NCBI GenBank assembly: GCA_043816955.1 | Contig: JBDRHL010000144.1 | Location: 15,001 to 79,000, forward strand | Reading direction: 5' to 3' | Source: JBDRHL01 sp043816955 | GTDB lineage: Bacteria; Planctomycetota; Phycisphaerae; Sedimentisphaerales; CAYZTY01 | DNA length: 64,000 nucleotides | Shown: piece by piece, positions 8,475 to 17,752 of the stretch | Numbering within the stretch: position 1 is the stretch's first letter | How the letters are laid out: the number at the start of each line of letters is the position of its first letter | Position numbers and translations under genes: made by a program | Notes under the pieces: generated by a model | Told to the model about the DNA's origin: nothing | Database searches by the model: none | Seen by the model: the letters and a program-made list of their open reading frames with translations, nothing else

Positions 8475-9584
8475 ATGAGAAAAATTCTGGCTGATCGGAC
8501 GAAGGTAATTGATGCAAGCGGTATCCGGCGGGTTTTTGCTTTAGCGTCACAGATGAAAGATCCGATCAATTTTTCGATAGGTCAGCCGGATTTTGATGTG
8601 CCAGATGAATTGAAATCAGCGGCGATCAGGGCTATTGAATCGGGGGCGAACAAGTATACGCAGACAGCGGGGGAGGATTCTTTACGGGAGAAAATATCAT
8701 CGCATGTTGTGAACGAGTTCGGCTGGCCGGACTGCAGGGTGCTGGTGACAAGCGGGGTAAGCGGGGGGCTGCTGCTTGTGTTTATGGCGCTTGTTAATCC
8801 TGGTGATGAGGTAATAATGGTGGATCCTTATTTTGTGATCTACAAACATATCGTCCGGATGCTTGGAGGCAGGTGTGTATTCGTGGAGAGCTATCCGGAT
8901 TTTGAATTGCCGGTAACCGGCATTAAAACTGCGATAACAGACAGGACCAAGATGATAATAGTTAATTCCCCCGCGAATCCGACGGGTGTGGTATATAGTG
9001 CAGGTGAGCTTCAGCAGCTTGCAGAGGTTGCGGCGGCGCGTGATATAATCGTGATGAGCGACGAGATATACGAGAAGTTCTGTTATGACGGCCCGTGCGC
9101 AAGTATCTGCCGATACTACAGCCGGACAATTCTTTTGCGCGGTTTCGGGAAGGCTTACGGGATGACGGGTTGGCGTATGGGCTACGCAGCGGTAAATGAA
9201 AGCCTGAAAGATGTGCTCGAGGAGATGACCAAGATTCAGCAGTATACGTTCGTCTGTGCGCCATCAGCGTTTCAGCATGCTGCTGCGGCGGCGCTGGACT
9301 ATGATATGAGCGGTTTTGTGGCGGGATACCGGAAAAAGCGTGATATGATTTACGCCGGGCTGAAGGACAAGTTTGAAGTGGTCCGGCCTGGGGGGGCGTT
9401 TTATATTTTCGTCAAGGCACCGGGGGGATCGGGGACGAAATTTGTGGAAAAGGCAATAGCAAACAGGGTTCTTGTTATTCCCGGCAATGTTTTCAGTGAG
9501 AAAGATACGCACTTTCGAGTAAGCTACGCAACAAGTGACGAAAAGATTGCCAGGGGGATTGAGATTCTTAACAGTATCGGGTAA
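8475..9584 (+). CDS. class I/II PLP-dependent aminotransferase
   Basis: A 369-residue fold-type I aminotransferase. Motifs seen: GQPDFDVP, YTQTAG, NSPANPTG, SDEIYE, and GFGKAYGMTGWRMGY with the PLP lysine at K226; the C-terminal FRVSYA arginine that binds the substrate carboxylate is also present. It resembles the aspartate/aromatic aminotransferase branch used by many bacteria. The exact amino acid cannot be told from sequence. It stands alone, 150 bases after the small basic protein and 51 bases before the phosphate transporter pair. Confidence 0.85.
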   Translation: MRKILADRTKVIDASGIRRVFALASQMKDPINFSIGQPDFDVPDELKSAAIRAIESGANKYTQTAGEDSLREKISSHVVNEFGWPDCRVLVTSGVSGGLLLVFMALVNPGDEVIMVDPYFVIYKHIVRMLGGRCVFVESYPDFELPVTGIKTAITDRTKMIIVNSPANPTGVVYSAGELQQLAEVAAARDIIVMSDEIYEKFCYDGPCASICRYYSRTILLRGFGKAYGMTGWRMGYAAVNESLKDVLEEMTKIQQYTFVCAPSAFQHAAAAALDYDMSGFVAGYRKKRDMIYAGLKDKFEVVRPGGAFYIFVKAPGGSGTKFVEKAIANRVLVIPGNVFSEKDTHFRVSYATSDEKIARGIEILNSIG

Positions 9585-9635
9585 GTTAAGTGCCGATATC
9601 GAGCATTTCAAGGAATAATCAATAAAAAGGTATTT

Positions 9636-11363
9636 ATGATCAAAGAGATGGTTTTCGGTACAGTAGGGGGGCTGGGTTTGTTTCTGTTCGGCATGGGTCA
9701 GATGTCGGATGGGCTGAAGAAGGCAGCAGGCCAGAAGCTCAAGAAGGTTCTGGAATCGATGACAAGGAATGCGTTTCTGGCATTTCTTGTGGGGCTGGGG
9801 GTGACAGCATTGATACAATCGAGCTCTGCAACGACGGTGATGGTCGTGGGTTTTGTCAATGCGGGGCTGCTTACGCTGAAGCAGGCAATCTGTGTTGTTA
9901 TCGGGACGAATGTTGGTACGACGATGACGGCGTGGCTGGTGTCCATATCAGGGATAGAAATGGGTGCGTTCAAGGTTACCAGTTACGCTCTTCCGGCGAT
10001 CGGGATAGGTTTTGTTCTATATGTTGCAGGACGCAGCAGAAGGATAAAGAACCTTGGGCAGATTATCCTGGGCTTCGGGCTGCTTTTTGTGGGCATCGGA
10101 TTCATGAAGGATGCCTTTGAGGTTCTGGAGAAAAGTGAAAAGGTGCAAAAGCTATTTGTGTCGCTGGGCGGTCATCCATACCTTGCGATTCTAGCTGGGA
10201 CGATTGTAACCATGCTTCTGCAGAGCAGTTCGGCATCGATAGCGGTGGTACAATTGCTTGCGATAGGTGGCGCGTTCGGGAGCAACTGGGAAACTGCATT
10301 GAATGTATCGATTCCGTTTGTTGTGGGCGGCAATATAGGTACGACGATAACGGCGCAGATAGCCGCGGTCGGTACAAACCTGGGGGCGCGGCGGACAGCG
10401 TGGGCACATACAGTCTTTAATATTCTGGGGGCAATAATTGCACTTCCTTTTATCTATCTCGGCTGGTTTGCAGCAGCGGTAAAACTGATCAGTCCATGGG
10501 AACTGAGCGGGACGACTGTTGCAGCGAGTATCGCAGTTGCGCATACAATGTTTAATGTTATTAATTCGGCGATTTTTTTACCCCTGGCCAGTATACTCGA
10601 AAAAATAGTGACGTTTCTTGTCAGGCAAAAACCCAGCGATTTTATGATCGCGCCGGTTGTGCTGGAGGAGCATCTGCTCAATACCCCTCCGATCGCGATA
10701 GATCAGGTGCGGCGTGAAATTGTGCTGATGGCCAAACACGCCAGAGACGCGATCAATTATGCAATCAGCGGATTGTTTGAGGCAGAGCGATTAAAATTCG
10801 AACGTGCCAGGAAGACAGAAGATGTGCTGGATGAATTTCAGTATGAGATAACGTGTTATCTTTCGCGACTGTCGCAGAAGGAGATAAGCGAGGAAGTTTC
10901 GGTAGAGCTGCCGTTTCTGCTTCACAGCGTCAATGATCTGGAGCGTGTGGGAGACCATGCGGTAAATATTGTGGAAATAGCGGAACGTAAGATCGAGAAT
11001 AAGGTTGAATTGAGCGATTTTGCGCAGGCGGAGTCTGTAGAGCTTCGCAACGAAATCAGCCAGATGGTGGACAGGATCGTTACTTCACTTGAGAATAATG
11101 ACCATCAGGCGGCTGAAGATGCGCTAGTTAATGAGGCAAATCTCAACCGGATGCAGGTCGAATTTCGGCAAAACCATGTCCAGCGGATTACCGACGGAAC
11201 GTGTTCGGCAGTAGCGGGGCTGATTTTCATCGACTTTGTGGACAATGTGGAAAAGATAGGCGATCATCTTACGAACATAGCTCAGGCAACATTGGGGGGG
11301 CCGAAACGCAGCAGGGTACATAAGCTCAGTGATATAGCCGAAGTAAAGAATACGAGCAGTTAA
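9636..11363 (+). CDS. Na/Pi-cotransporter family protein with PhoU domain (first of tandem pair)
   Basis: A 575-residue membrane protein. The N-terminal 340 residues carry the two inverted Na_Pi_cotrans repeats with QSSS motifs at about 61 and 194, each followed by NxGTT (GTNVGTT, GGNIGTT). Residues from about 350 on form two PhoU-like helical bundles, with VNDLERVGDHAVNI and FVDNVEKIGDHLTNI. Family role: sodium-driven phosphate movement across the inner membrane, with the PhoU part probably regulatory. The downstream gene is a close paralogue starting five bases later. Confidence 0.9.
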   Translation: MIKEMVFGTVGGLGLFLFGMGQMSDGLKKAAGQKLKKVLESMTRNAFLAFLVGLGVTALIQSSSATTVMVVGFVNAGLLTLKQAICVVIGTNVGTTMTAWLVSISGIEMGAFKVTSYALPAIGIGFVLYVAGRSRRIKNLGQIILGFGLLFVGIGFMKDAFEVLEKSEKVQKLFVSLGGHPYLAILAGTIVTMLLQSSSASIAVVQLLAIGGAFGSNWETALNVSIPFVVGGNIGTTITAQIAAVGTNLGARRTAWAHTVFNILGAIIALPFIYLGWFAAAVKLISPWELSGTTVAASIAVAHTMFNVINSAIFLPLASILEKIVTFLVRQKPSDFMIAPVVLEEHLLNTPPIAIDQVRREIVLMAKHARDAINYAISGLFEAERLKFERARKTEDVLDEFQYEITCYLSRLSQKEISEEVSVELPFLLHSVNDLERVGDHAVNIVEIAERKIENKVELSDFAQAESVELRNEISQMVDRIVTSLENNDHQAAEDALVNEANLNRMQVEFRQNHVQRITDGTCSAVAGLIFIDFVDNVEKIGDHLTNIAQATLGGPKRSRVHKLSDIAEVKNTSS

Positions 11364-11368
11364 CAATA

Positions 11369-13045
11369 ATGGTCATAGATATAATTTTTGGAACGGCGGG
11401 TGGTCTGGGGCTGTTTTTGTACGGCATGGGCCAGATGTCCGAAGGTCTGAAAAAGGCGGCGGGACAAAGGCTCAAAAGCATTCTGGAATCCATGACAAAG
11501 AAGCGGATTGTCGGGTGTCTTGTGGGGGCAGGGGTAACAGCTTTGATCCAGTCGAGCTCGGCAGCGACGGTAATGATAATCGGTTTTGTCAACGCGGGGC
11601 TGTTGACGCTCAAACAGGCGATATCGGTGATAATCGGGACGAATATCGGCACGACAGCGACAGCATGGCTGGTCTCGATATCGGGGTTTGAAGCATTTAA
11701 GATAACCACGTATGCTCTTCCTGCAGTAGCAATAGGATTTGGTATGCAGGTTCTGGGCAGAAGGCGTGTAATTAAGGATGGCGGGCAGATATTACTGGGT
11801 TTCGGCATTCTTTTTATCGGCATCGGTTTCATGAAGAGCGCATTTGCGGGCCTGGAGCAAAATCCTGAGGTGCAGAGGCTTTTTGTTGGTACTGCTGACA
11901 ATCCTGTGCTGGCGATTTTTGCAGGGATGGCAATTACAATGCTGATCCAAAGCAGTTCGGCGGCTGTGGCGAGCGTTCAGCTTCTCGCGGCGGGAGGGGC
12001 TTTCGGTACGGACTGGGAGGCAGCAGTTAGTGTTGCGATACCATTTATCCTGGGAAGCAATATCGGCACAACTATAACTGCCCAACTGGCGGCGATTCAG
12101 ACGAACCGAAACGCACGTCGGGCTGCATGGGCGCATACGATGTTTAACGTGATAGGGGCATTTATCTGTTTCTGGTTCATCGGTGCACTCGGAAAAGCGG
12201 TGCTGATGATCAGTCCTGTGAAACTTGGTGCAACAAGCATCGCGATGTGTATCGCGATTGCCCATACTATGATCAAGGTCATTGAGGCGGTAATCTTCCT
12301 GCCGCTCAGCGGTGTTCTGGAAAAGATAGTCATTGTTCTTATAAAGCCGGACAAGAGAGAAAAAGAAAAGCAATATGTCGCGCTGGAAGAGCATCTTCTG
12401 GATACGCCTGTTATAGCGATAGAGCAGGCCAGGCGTGAGATAGTCCGGATGGCCAAGCGTGCCAGAAGGGCGGTGAACGCGGCGGTAAGAGGTTTTGCGG
12501 AAAATGACAGGAGGCGTCTGGAGAGCGTCCAGAAGATCGAGGATATTGTGGATAAGTCCCAGTATGAGATAACAGCTTATCTGGCGGCGCTATCGGAGCG
12601 GCAGATAAGTGCAGGTGTTTCGATCGAGCTTCCCGTTCTGCTCCATACGGTCAACGACCTTGAGCGTGTGGGGGATCACGCGGTGAACATTGTTGAAATA
12701 GCCCAGCGTAAGTTGGAACAGGGTATTGAATTCAGCGAATCGGCGAATGCAGAGGTGGGTTGTCTGCGCAGCGAAGTGAATGAGATGCTCGAACGGATTG
12801 TTTTAGTGCTGGCAAGAAACGACAAGGATCTGGCGGCTAAAGCACTGGAAAATGAAGAGCATCTAAACAGGATGCAGGTTGATTTTCGCCGAAGTCACGT
12901 TCAACGTATGACGGATGGAAAATGCTCTGCCATGGCAGGAGTGATTTTTATCGATCTTGTGGACAACATCGAGAAGATCGGGGACCACCTGACGAATATT
13001 GCCCAGGCGGCAATAGGGGGCCTGCGGTGGGACAATGTGGATTAG
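11369..13045 (+). CDS. Na/Pi-cotransporter family protein with PhoU domain (second of tandem pair)
   Basis: A 558-residue paralogue of the preceding gene, colinear along its whole length: near-identical N-terminus (GLGLFLYGMGQMSEGLKKAAGQ), QSSS motifs in both transport repeats, and the same PhoU-like tail (LERVGDHAVNI, LVDNIEKIGDHLTNIAQA). The five-base spacing implies one transcript. The pair looks like a gene duplication; whether the products form a heterodimer or differ in affinity is not readable. Confidence 0.9.
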   Translation: MVIDIIFGTAGGLGLFLYGMGQMSEGLKKAAGQRLKSILESMTKKRIVGCLVGAGVTALIQSSSAATVMIIGFVNAGLLTLKQAISVIIGTNIGTTATAWLVSISGFEAFKITTYALPAVAIGFGMQVLGRRRVIKDGGQILLGFGILFIGIGFMKSAFAGLEQNPEVQRLFVGTADNPVLAIFAGMAITMLIQSSSAAVASVQLLAAGGAFGTDWEAAVSVAIPFILGSNIGTTITAQLAAIQTNRNARRAAWAHTMFNVIGAFICFWFIGALGKAVLMISPVKLGATSIAMCIAIAHTMIKVIEAVIFLPLSGVLEKIVIVLIKPDKREKEKQYVALEEHLLDTPVIAIEQARREIVRMAKRARRAVNAAVRGFAENDRRRLESVQKIEDIVDKSQYEITAYLAALSERQISAGVSIELPVLLHTVNDLERVGDHAVNIVEIAQRKLEQGIEFSESANAEVGCLRSEVNEMLERIVLVLARNDKDLAAKALENEEHLNRMQVDFRRSHVQRMTDGKCSAMAGVIFIDLVDNIEKIGDHLTNIAQAAIGGLRWDNVD

Positions 13046-13125
13046 GCCGAGAACTGGTGTTGAGTTTTGTATTGCGGGGTTAAATTTGCCTTGTTATTGT
13101 TGTTTTTTTGGGTAGAATTCTGTTT

Positions 13126-14682
13126 ATGAGAGTGGCTATCAGGGTAGCAACATTTGTTTGTATGAGTCTTGCGGCTGTCCGGGGTTTCGGCCCAAGTGAA
13201 GAGGTCGTCAAGGAGGTTAACCAGCCGGCATGGACAGCGGAGCCGCAGCAGTTCAAGGTGGCAGTGATACCCTGCAAGGGGCTGATTGACGAGGGGCTTT
13301 ATAAGTCTATTCGCCGGCGAACGGAGCTTGCCCTAGGGGATGGCGCCAAATATATATTATACGATATAAGCACATACGGGGGGCTTGTAAAAGCAGCGGA
13401 TGACATCAGCAAGTATTTCATTCTTGAGCTTGGAAATAAAGTACACACGGTCGCATATATTTCCACGGAGGCGATTTCGGCTGGGGCGATGATCAGCGTT
13501 TCGTGCGAGGACGTAATTATGCGCAGGAGCACGCTGATAGGCGATGCTGCACCGGTGCTGATGGGAGGGAAGCTGGAGGGGGTGGAGCGTGAGAAGAACG
13601 AAGCATATATTCGCGAGACATTTGCCCGGGCGGCTGAGGCACACGGGTACCCTGAGATGCTATTGAAGGCAATGGTAACACATACGCTGAAAGTATACCG
13701 TGTCAAGAACCTCAAGAGCGGAAAGTACGAATTCATCGATGCCGATGTTCTTCCGAGCGATTCGAACGAATACGACCTTGCAAACAAGGAGCTGGTTTCA
13801 AAGGAAGGTCAGCTTCTGACGCTGACGGCAGGCAAGGCACTTGAGTATGGAATCGCCAGAGCGGTTGTGGAGAATATTGAGGAGGCACTTGCTTTCCTTG
13901 CTGAGCGTGACGGAGTGGTATTTGCAGGAAAGCCGCTGACGTATGAGACGAACTGGTCGGAAGAGATGGTTCGGTGGCTGAATTCTCCTGTTGTTATGAG
14001 CATTTTAACGATGGCTGCTTTGCTGGCTCTTTATATAGAGTTTAACACGCCGGGTATAGGACTGCCCGGGCTCATAGCGGTGACATGTTTTGTCATCATG
14101 TTCGGCAGCAAGTACCTTGTCGGGCTTGCGAACTGGGTTGAGATAGCGGTGTTTTTGCTGGGTATTATCCTGCTGATGATAGAGATATTCATTACACCGG
14201 GTTTCGGAGTGCTGGGTCTTGCGGGCATAATCTGCATCTGTGCAGGGCTTTTCGGGATGCTGATAGAGAATCCGCCCGAGAAGCTTCCATGGCCCAAGGC
14301 AGTGATCGAATGGGAGATTCTGGTTGACGGTCTGCTAGCGATATCGGCAGGTTTTCTGGGTTTTGTTGTCGTGGCGTGGGTATTTGCCAAACATCTGCCC
14401 CGATTGAGTTTTCTGAAGGGGCTTGCTCTTGCGGCGGCTGCGGGGGGCGGCAAGTTACCTGTGAGCATGACGCTGCCGCCGGAGGCAGTTAAAGCAGGCA
14501 GAGGGCTGGAGATTGGCGAAGTCGGCGAGGTTATTTCGGCACTTCGGCCTGTCGGGCAGGCGCGATTCGGTGAAGCCTATGTGGATGTTGTGGCGCACGC
14601 GGAGTTCATAGCCAAGGGGCAAAAAGTGGAGATAACCGAGATTCACGGGAACAGGGTAGTGGTCAAAGCGGTACAGGGATAA
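13126..14682 (+). CDS. long-form NfeD membrane protein with ClpP/crotonase-like serine protease domain
   Basis: A 518-residue protein: signal peptide or anchor at 1-20, a ClpP-like domain to about residue 260 (VIPCKGLI at the first strand, DISTYGG, and the serine-bearing ISAGAMISVSCE followed by STLIGDAAP), then four or five membrane segments at about 280-430, and a C-terminal OB-fold NfeD domain (GEVGEVISALRPVGQARFG). Family knowledge: long NfeD proteins pair with flotillin-like proteins and may cleave membrane substrates. Start ATG 13126 is chosen over an upstream TTG. It heads a four-gene operon with a short NfeD and FloA, comparable to Bacillus yqeZ-yqfA. Confidence 0.85.
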   Translation: MRVAIRVATFVCMSLAAVRGFGPSEEVVKEVNQPAWTAEPQQFKVAVIPCKGLIDEGLYKSIRRRTELALGDGAKYILYDISTYGGLVKAADDISKYFILELGNKVHTVAYISTEAISAGAMISVSCEDVIMRRSTLIGDAAPVLMGGKLEGVEREKNEAYIRETFARAAEAHGYPEMLLKAMVTHTLKVYRVKNLKSGKYEFIDADVLPSDSNEYDLANKELVSKEGQLLTLTAGKALEYGIARAVVENIEEALAFLAERDGVVFAGKPLTYETNWSEEMVRWLNSPVVMSILTMAALLALYIEFNTPGIGLPGLIAVTCFVIMFGSKYLVGLANWVEIAVFLLGIILLMIEIFITPGFGVLGLAGIICICAGLFGMLIENPPEKLPWPKAVIEWEILVDGLLAISAGFLGFVVVAWVFAKHLPRLSFLKGLALAAAAGGGKLPVSMTLPPEAVKAGRGLEIGEVGEVISALRPVGQARFGEAYVDVVAHAEFIAKGQKVEITEIHGNRVVVKAVQG

Positions 14683-14695
14683 GAGGATACGAGTT

Positions 14696-15196
14696 ATGAA
14701 TGCAGCATGGCTGATTTTTGCGGTTTTTTTGTTTTTGACCTGTGCGGTGCTGCTGGTTGTAGAGGTGTTTGTGCCGAGCTTAGGGCTGTTGACGCTGTGC
14801 GCGCTGGGGGCAGCAGCAGGGGGGATCGCGATATTTTTTAATCACAGCCAAGCGGCAGGATGGGGCGGCGTTGTTGTAGCGGTGATTATGATTCCAGCGG
14901 TATGGATCATTACCTACAGGTTATTTCCAAAGACGCGTTTTGGTAAAAACGTGACCCTGCGGATGCCGGTGCGTGAGAAGGGAGACGGCGTGCCTGATAC
15001 GCCGGAATTGAAGAGGCTTCTGGGCAGCGTGGGGGTGGTTGTGACCCCTTTGCGGCCTGTGGGGACGTGTGATTTTTCGGGGCAGCGGGTAGAGTGCGTG
15101 GCGGAAAGCGGGTATATCGAGTCGAACGAAACGGTGCGAGTGATACGTGTTGAGGGGACTCAGCTTACGGTTCGCTTGCAGAAAAATGAAAACTAA
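14696..15196 (+). CDS. short NfeD-like membrane protein
   Basis: A 166-residue protein with two to three N-terminal membrane segments (about 5-70), then a linker and a C-terminal OB-fold (LLGSVGVVVTPLRPVGTCDF, RVEGTQLTVRL) homologous to the end of the preceding gene. It lacks a protease domain. It lies 13 bases after the long NfeD gene and 18 before floA, so it is probably part of the same membrane complex. Confidence 0.8.
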   Translation: MNAAWLIFAVFLFLTCAVLLVVEVFVPSLGLLTLCALGAAAGGIAIFFNHSQAAGWGGVVVAVIMIPAVWIITYRLFPKTRFGKNVTLRMPVREKGDGVPDTPELKRLLGSVGVVVTPLRPVGTCDFSGQRVECVAESGYIESNETVRVIRVEGTQLTVRLQKNEN

Positions 15197-15214
15197 TTTG
15201 AAAGGGACTCAGAG

Positions 15215-16246
15215 ATGTTTTATCAGATGTATACAGGTTTGCTGGCGGCAGTGATAAATCCGTTCAAGGTCGGCGGAATCATTATAGCGATAATAGCTAT
15301 CCTGGTTCTGATGGCTTTGATACTAAAGTACGGCAGGTTGTGGTTACAAGCGTGGCTGAGCGGAGCGCGGGTTTCGATTGCCGAACTGATCGGGATGACT
15401 CTTCGCCGTGTGGACGCCAGGTCAATAGTAATAAACCGGATCACCGCGATGCAGGCGGGAGTGGAAATATCGAGGCAGGACCTTGAGAGCCATTATCTTG
15501 CGGGAGGGCGGGTGACAAACGTGGTTCGAGCGCTGATAGCAGCGAACCGGGCCAATATTGAGCTGACACTAAAGACGGCAACGGCGATTGATTTAGCGGG
15601 GCGTGACATCCTGGAGGCGGTGCAGACAAGCGTTAATCCGAAGGTGATCGACTGTCCGAACCCGGCAAAGGGAAGAGATACGGTGGATGCCGTGGCGCAG
15701 GACGGGATCCAGCTTAAGGCAAAAGCTCGTGTAACAGTGCGGGCGAATATCGAAAGGCTGATCGGCGGAGCGACGGAAGAGACGATTATCGCGCGTGTGG
15801 GCGAAGGTATTGTTACGACGATCGGCAGTGCGATATCACACAAGAGCGTGCTTGAGAATCCTGACAAGATCTCCAAAGCAGTGCTGAACAAGGGGCTTGA
15901 CGCGGGGACAGCGTTTGAAATACTTTCGATAGATATTGCAGATGTGGATGTCGGCGAGAATATCGGTGCTCAGCTTCAAAAGGCACAGGCGTACGCGGAC
16001 CAGGAGCGGGCAAAAGCCGAGGCAGAAAAGCGGCGAGCGATGGCGGTAGCGCGTGAGCAGGAGATGAAGGCACTAGTGCAGGAGAACCGAGCGAAGGTGG
16101 TCCTCGCGGAGGCAGAGGTTCCGCTGGCGATCGCTGAGGCATTCCGCAAGGGCAATATGGGTATAATGGATTATTACCGGTTAAAGAACATCAATGCTGA
16201 TACGGAGATGCGCAGTTCAATCGCGACGCCTAAGAAAAAGGAATAG
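15215..16246 (+). CDS. floA: flotillin-like protein FloA
   Basis: A 343-residue membrane-scaffold protein. One N-terminal membrane hairpin lies at about 18-48, then a SPFH-type domain (AGGRVTNVVRALIAANRA, the LDAGTAF and SIDIADVDVGENIGAQL segments) and a long charged coiled coil at about 250-310 (QAYADQERAKAEAEKRR). The high similarity to UPF0365/YqfA proteins makes the name secure. FloA organises membrane microdomains. It is cotranscribed with two NfeD proteins. Confidence 0.93.
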   Translation: MFYQMYTGLLAAVINPFKVGGIIIAIIAILVLMALILKYGRLWLQAWLSGARVSIAELIGMTLRRVDARSIVINRITAMQAGVEISRQDLESHYLAGGRVTNVVRALIAANRANIELTLKTATAIDLAGRDILEAVQTSVNPKVIDCPNPAKGRDTVDAVAQDGIQLKAKARVTVRANIERLIGGATEETIIARVGEGIVTTIGSAISHKSVLENPDKISKAVLNKGLDAGTAFEILSIDIADVDVGENIGAQLQKAQAYADQERAKAEAEKRRAMAVAREQEMKALVQENRAKVVLAEAEVPLAIAEAFRKGNMGIMDYYRLKNINADTEMRSSIATPKKKE

Positions 16247-16251
16247 CAGGT

Positions 16252-16893
16252 ATGCTTGAGTTCTTGCGACAATTCGGTCTGCTGGCACGGGATAAAAAGG
16301 GTGACGGCGGGGGCCTGATGCAGCTTGTGGTCCTGGGGGTAATGGCGGCGCTTTACCTGTTTGGTGCAATCGCCAAGTCACGTGCCGGGAGAGAATCCAA
16401 GGAAGGTGAAGAATCGCCGTCTGAAAAGAGTACCAGAGGCAGGGAAACGATTGAAGAGTTCATCACAAAGGTTGTGTCCGAAGAAGGCAACTTTGCGCAA
16501 AAGAAATCGACGGAGATAACCAGGGCGGACGAATGGCGGAGCAAGCGGCTTGAGCAGAGAGCGGTATCTACAGGAGATCAAGCAGGGCGGCTGGGTGCTG
16601 ATGTTCGCAAGCCACGCACACAGCCGCTGGCGGCGGCAAGGCAGGGAAAACCGCAGCAGGCACAGAAGCCGATGGTGCAGCCGGTACAGCAAGCGGCGAA
16701 AAAAATCGAGCCAGCAAAACGGACAGAAATTCCTGCGGCAGAGGAAGCTGAGGTTGAATTTGCGGAGCAGCTACACCTGGATGAGCCGCAGGACCTTCAG
16801 AAGGCTATCGTCTATGCCGAGATACTGGGCAAGCCTGTCGGGCTGCGAACAGGCGGCGAGGACGGTGAAGGAGGAATAGGAACGCTGTTCTAG
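16252..16893 (+). CDS. single-pass membrane protein of the NfeD-FloA operon, unknown function
   Basis: A 213-residue protein starting five bases after floA. A short N-terminus is followed by one membrane segment at about 22-42 (LMQLVVLGVMAALYLFGAIA) and a long, charged, low-complexity cytoplasmic tail rich in Glu, Lys, Gln and Pro. A more ordered end appears near FAEQLHLDEPQDLQKAIVYAEILGKPVGLR. No named domain is recognised. Position suggests a partner of the FloA/NfeD complex. Confidence 0.6.
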   Translation: MLEFLRQFGLLARDKKGDGGGLMQLVVLGVMAALYLFGAIAKSRAGRESKEGEESPSEKSTRGRETIEEFITKVVSEEGNFAQKKSTEITRADEWRSKRLEQRAVSTGDQAGRLGADVRKPRTQPLAAARQGKPQQAQKPMVQPVQQAAKKIEPAKRTEIPAAEEAEVEFAEQLHLDEPQDLQKAIVYAEILGKPVGLRTGGEDGEGGIGTLF

Positions 16894-16922
16894 CCTATGA
16901 TATTGTGGATGCCCTACATCTA

Positions 16923-17516
16923 CTATATTTTCGTCCCGAATTTGTTGTAGTGGGTAATATCGATAAGTCTGTGTTTCGGCACATGAAGGGTGTTGTTGTC
17001 GTCAAGATAATATTTTACGCTGTCGGGCAGAGCATCTTCCATCACAGGTGTTTCGTCGGGGACTCCAAGAGCAATAACTGAGTCGATGTGGAGATGATCG
17101 GGAATCCGCAATAAATCCTTGAGGTTGTCCCGGTTGATAGAGCCAAGCCAGCAGGAGCCGATTCCTTTAGCCCAGGCCAGAAGAAGGACATTCTCAACGG
17201 CGGCTCCGACATCGGCAGATGCAAACTGGGCGGGTGTTACTGCGTGATCGACCAAAACCACTATATAGGCGACAGGCTCCCGGCTGGGAGGGGGATTTCG
17301 TTTAGGCTGAACATAGGCAGCCCAGGCTAACTGCTCAAAGACTCTACTGCACAGGGGTAGATTATCCACCACGACATACCGGATCGGCTGGCGGTTCGCC
17401 GCTGAAGGAGCGCAGCGGGCTGCCTCGATGAGCGTCAGCAGAACGGCCTTATCTATCGGGTCCTGCCTGAAACGTCTTATACTTCGTCTTGTCCTGATAA
17501 TTGTGTCAAAATCCAT
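16923..17516 (-). CDS. nitroreductase family protein
   Basis: A 197-residue flavin-dependent oxidoreductase. Seen are RRSIRRFRQDPI at the N-terminus, AARCAPSAANRQP (FMN phosphate-binding region), and GIGSCWLGSINR with ALGVPDE near the end. The ATG at 17516 is chosen because AAGGAAG stands just before it. The natural substrate of such proteins is often unknown; quinones, nitro-compounds or flavins are all possible. Convergent with the NfeD/FloA operon. Confidence 0.85.
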   Translation of the reverse strand: MDFDTIIRTRRSIRRFRQDPIDKAVLLTLIEAARCAPSAANRQPIRYVVVDNLPLCSRVFEQLAWAAYVQPKRNPPPSREPVAYIVVLVDHAVTPAQFASADVGAAVENVLLLAWAKGIGSCWLGSINRDNLKDLLRIPDHLHIDSVIALGVPDETPVMEDALPDSVKYYLDDNNTLHVPKHRLIDITHYNKFGTKI

Positions 17517-17752
17517 TTTTGCTTCCTTAAATGAATATATGTGCATGCTTCGGATGAAAGGATATCATCGGCTGAGCGAGGTTGAAAGTTTAATCCTTGG
17601 CTGAAGCAACTTAGTTCAATGAGGAGTGTATCAAGCGGAAGGGCCGATTGCAGGCCCCTGCTGCCCTATCGACGTCCCATAATATATGTTATGTTTCATT
17701 CGAGCGAAAGCGATCTAGCTTTTAAAACATTGTAAAATAAGCGGGTTGGGTG
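17517..17752. other. intergenic region, nothing certain
   Basis: This 236-base gap lies between the nitroreductase start and the TPR gene stop (both minus strand). It contains a short inverted repeat GGGCC/GGCCC near 17641-17657 and AT-rich sequence near 17680-17700. I see no gene, tRNA or convincing terminator. Confidence 0.4.
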
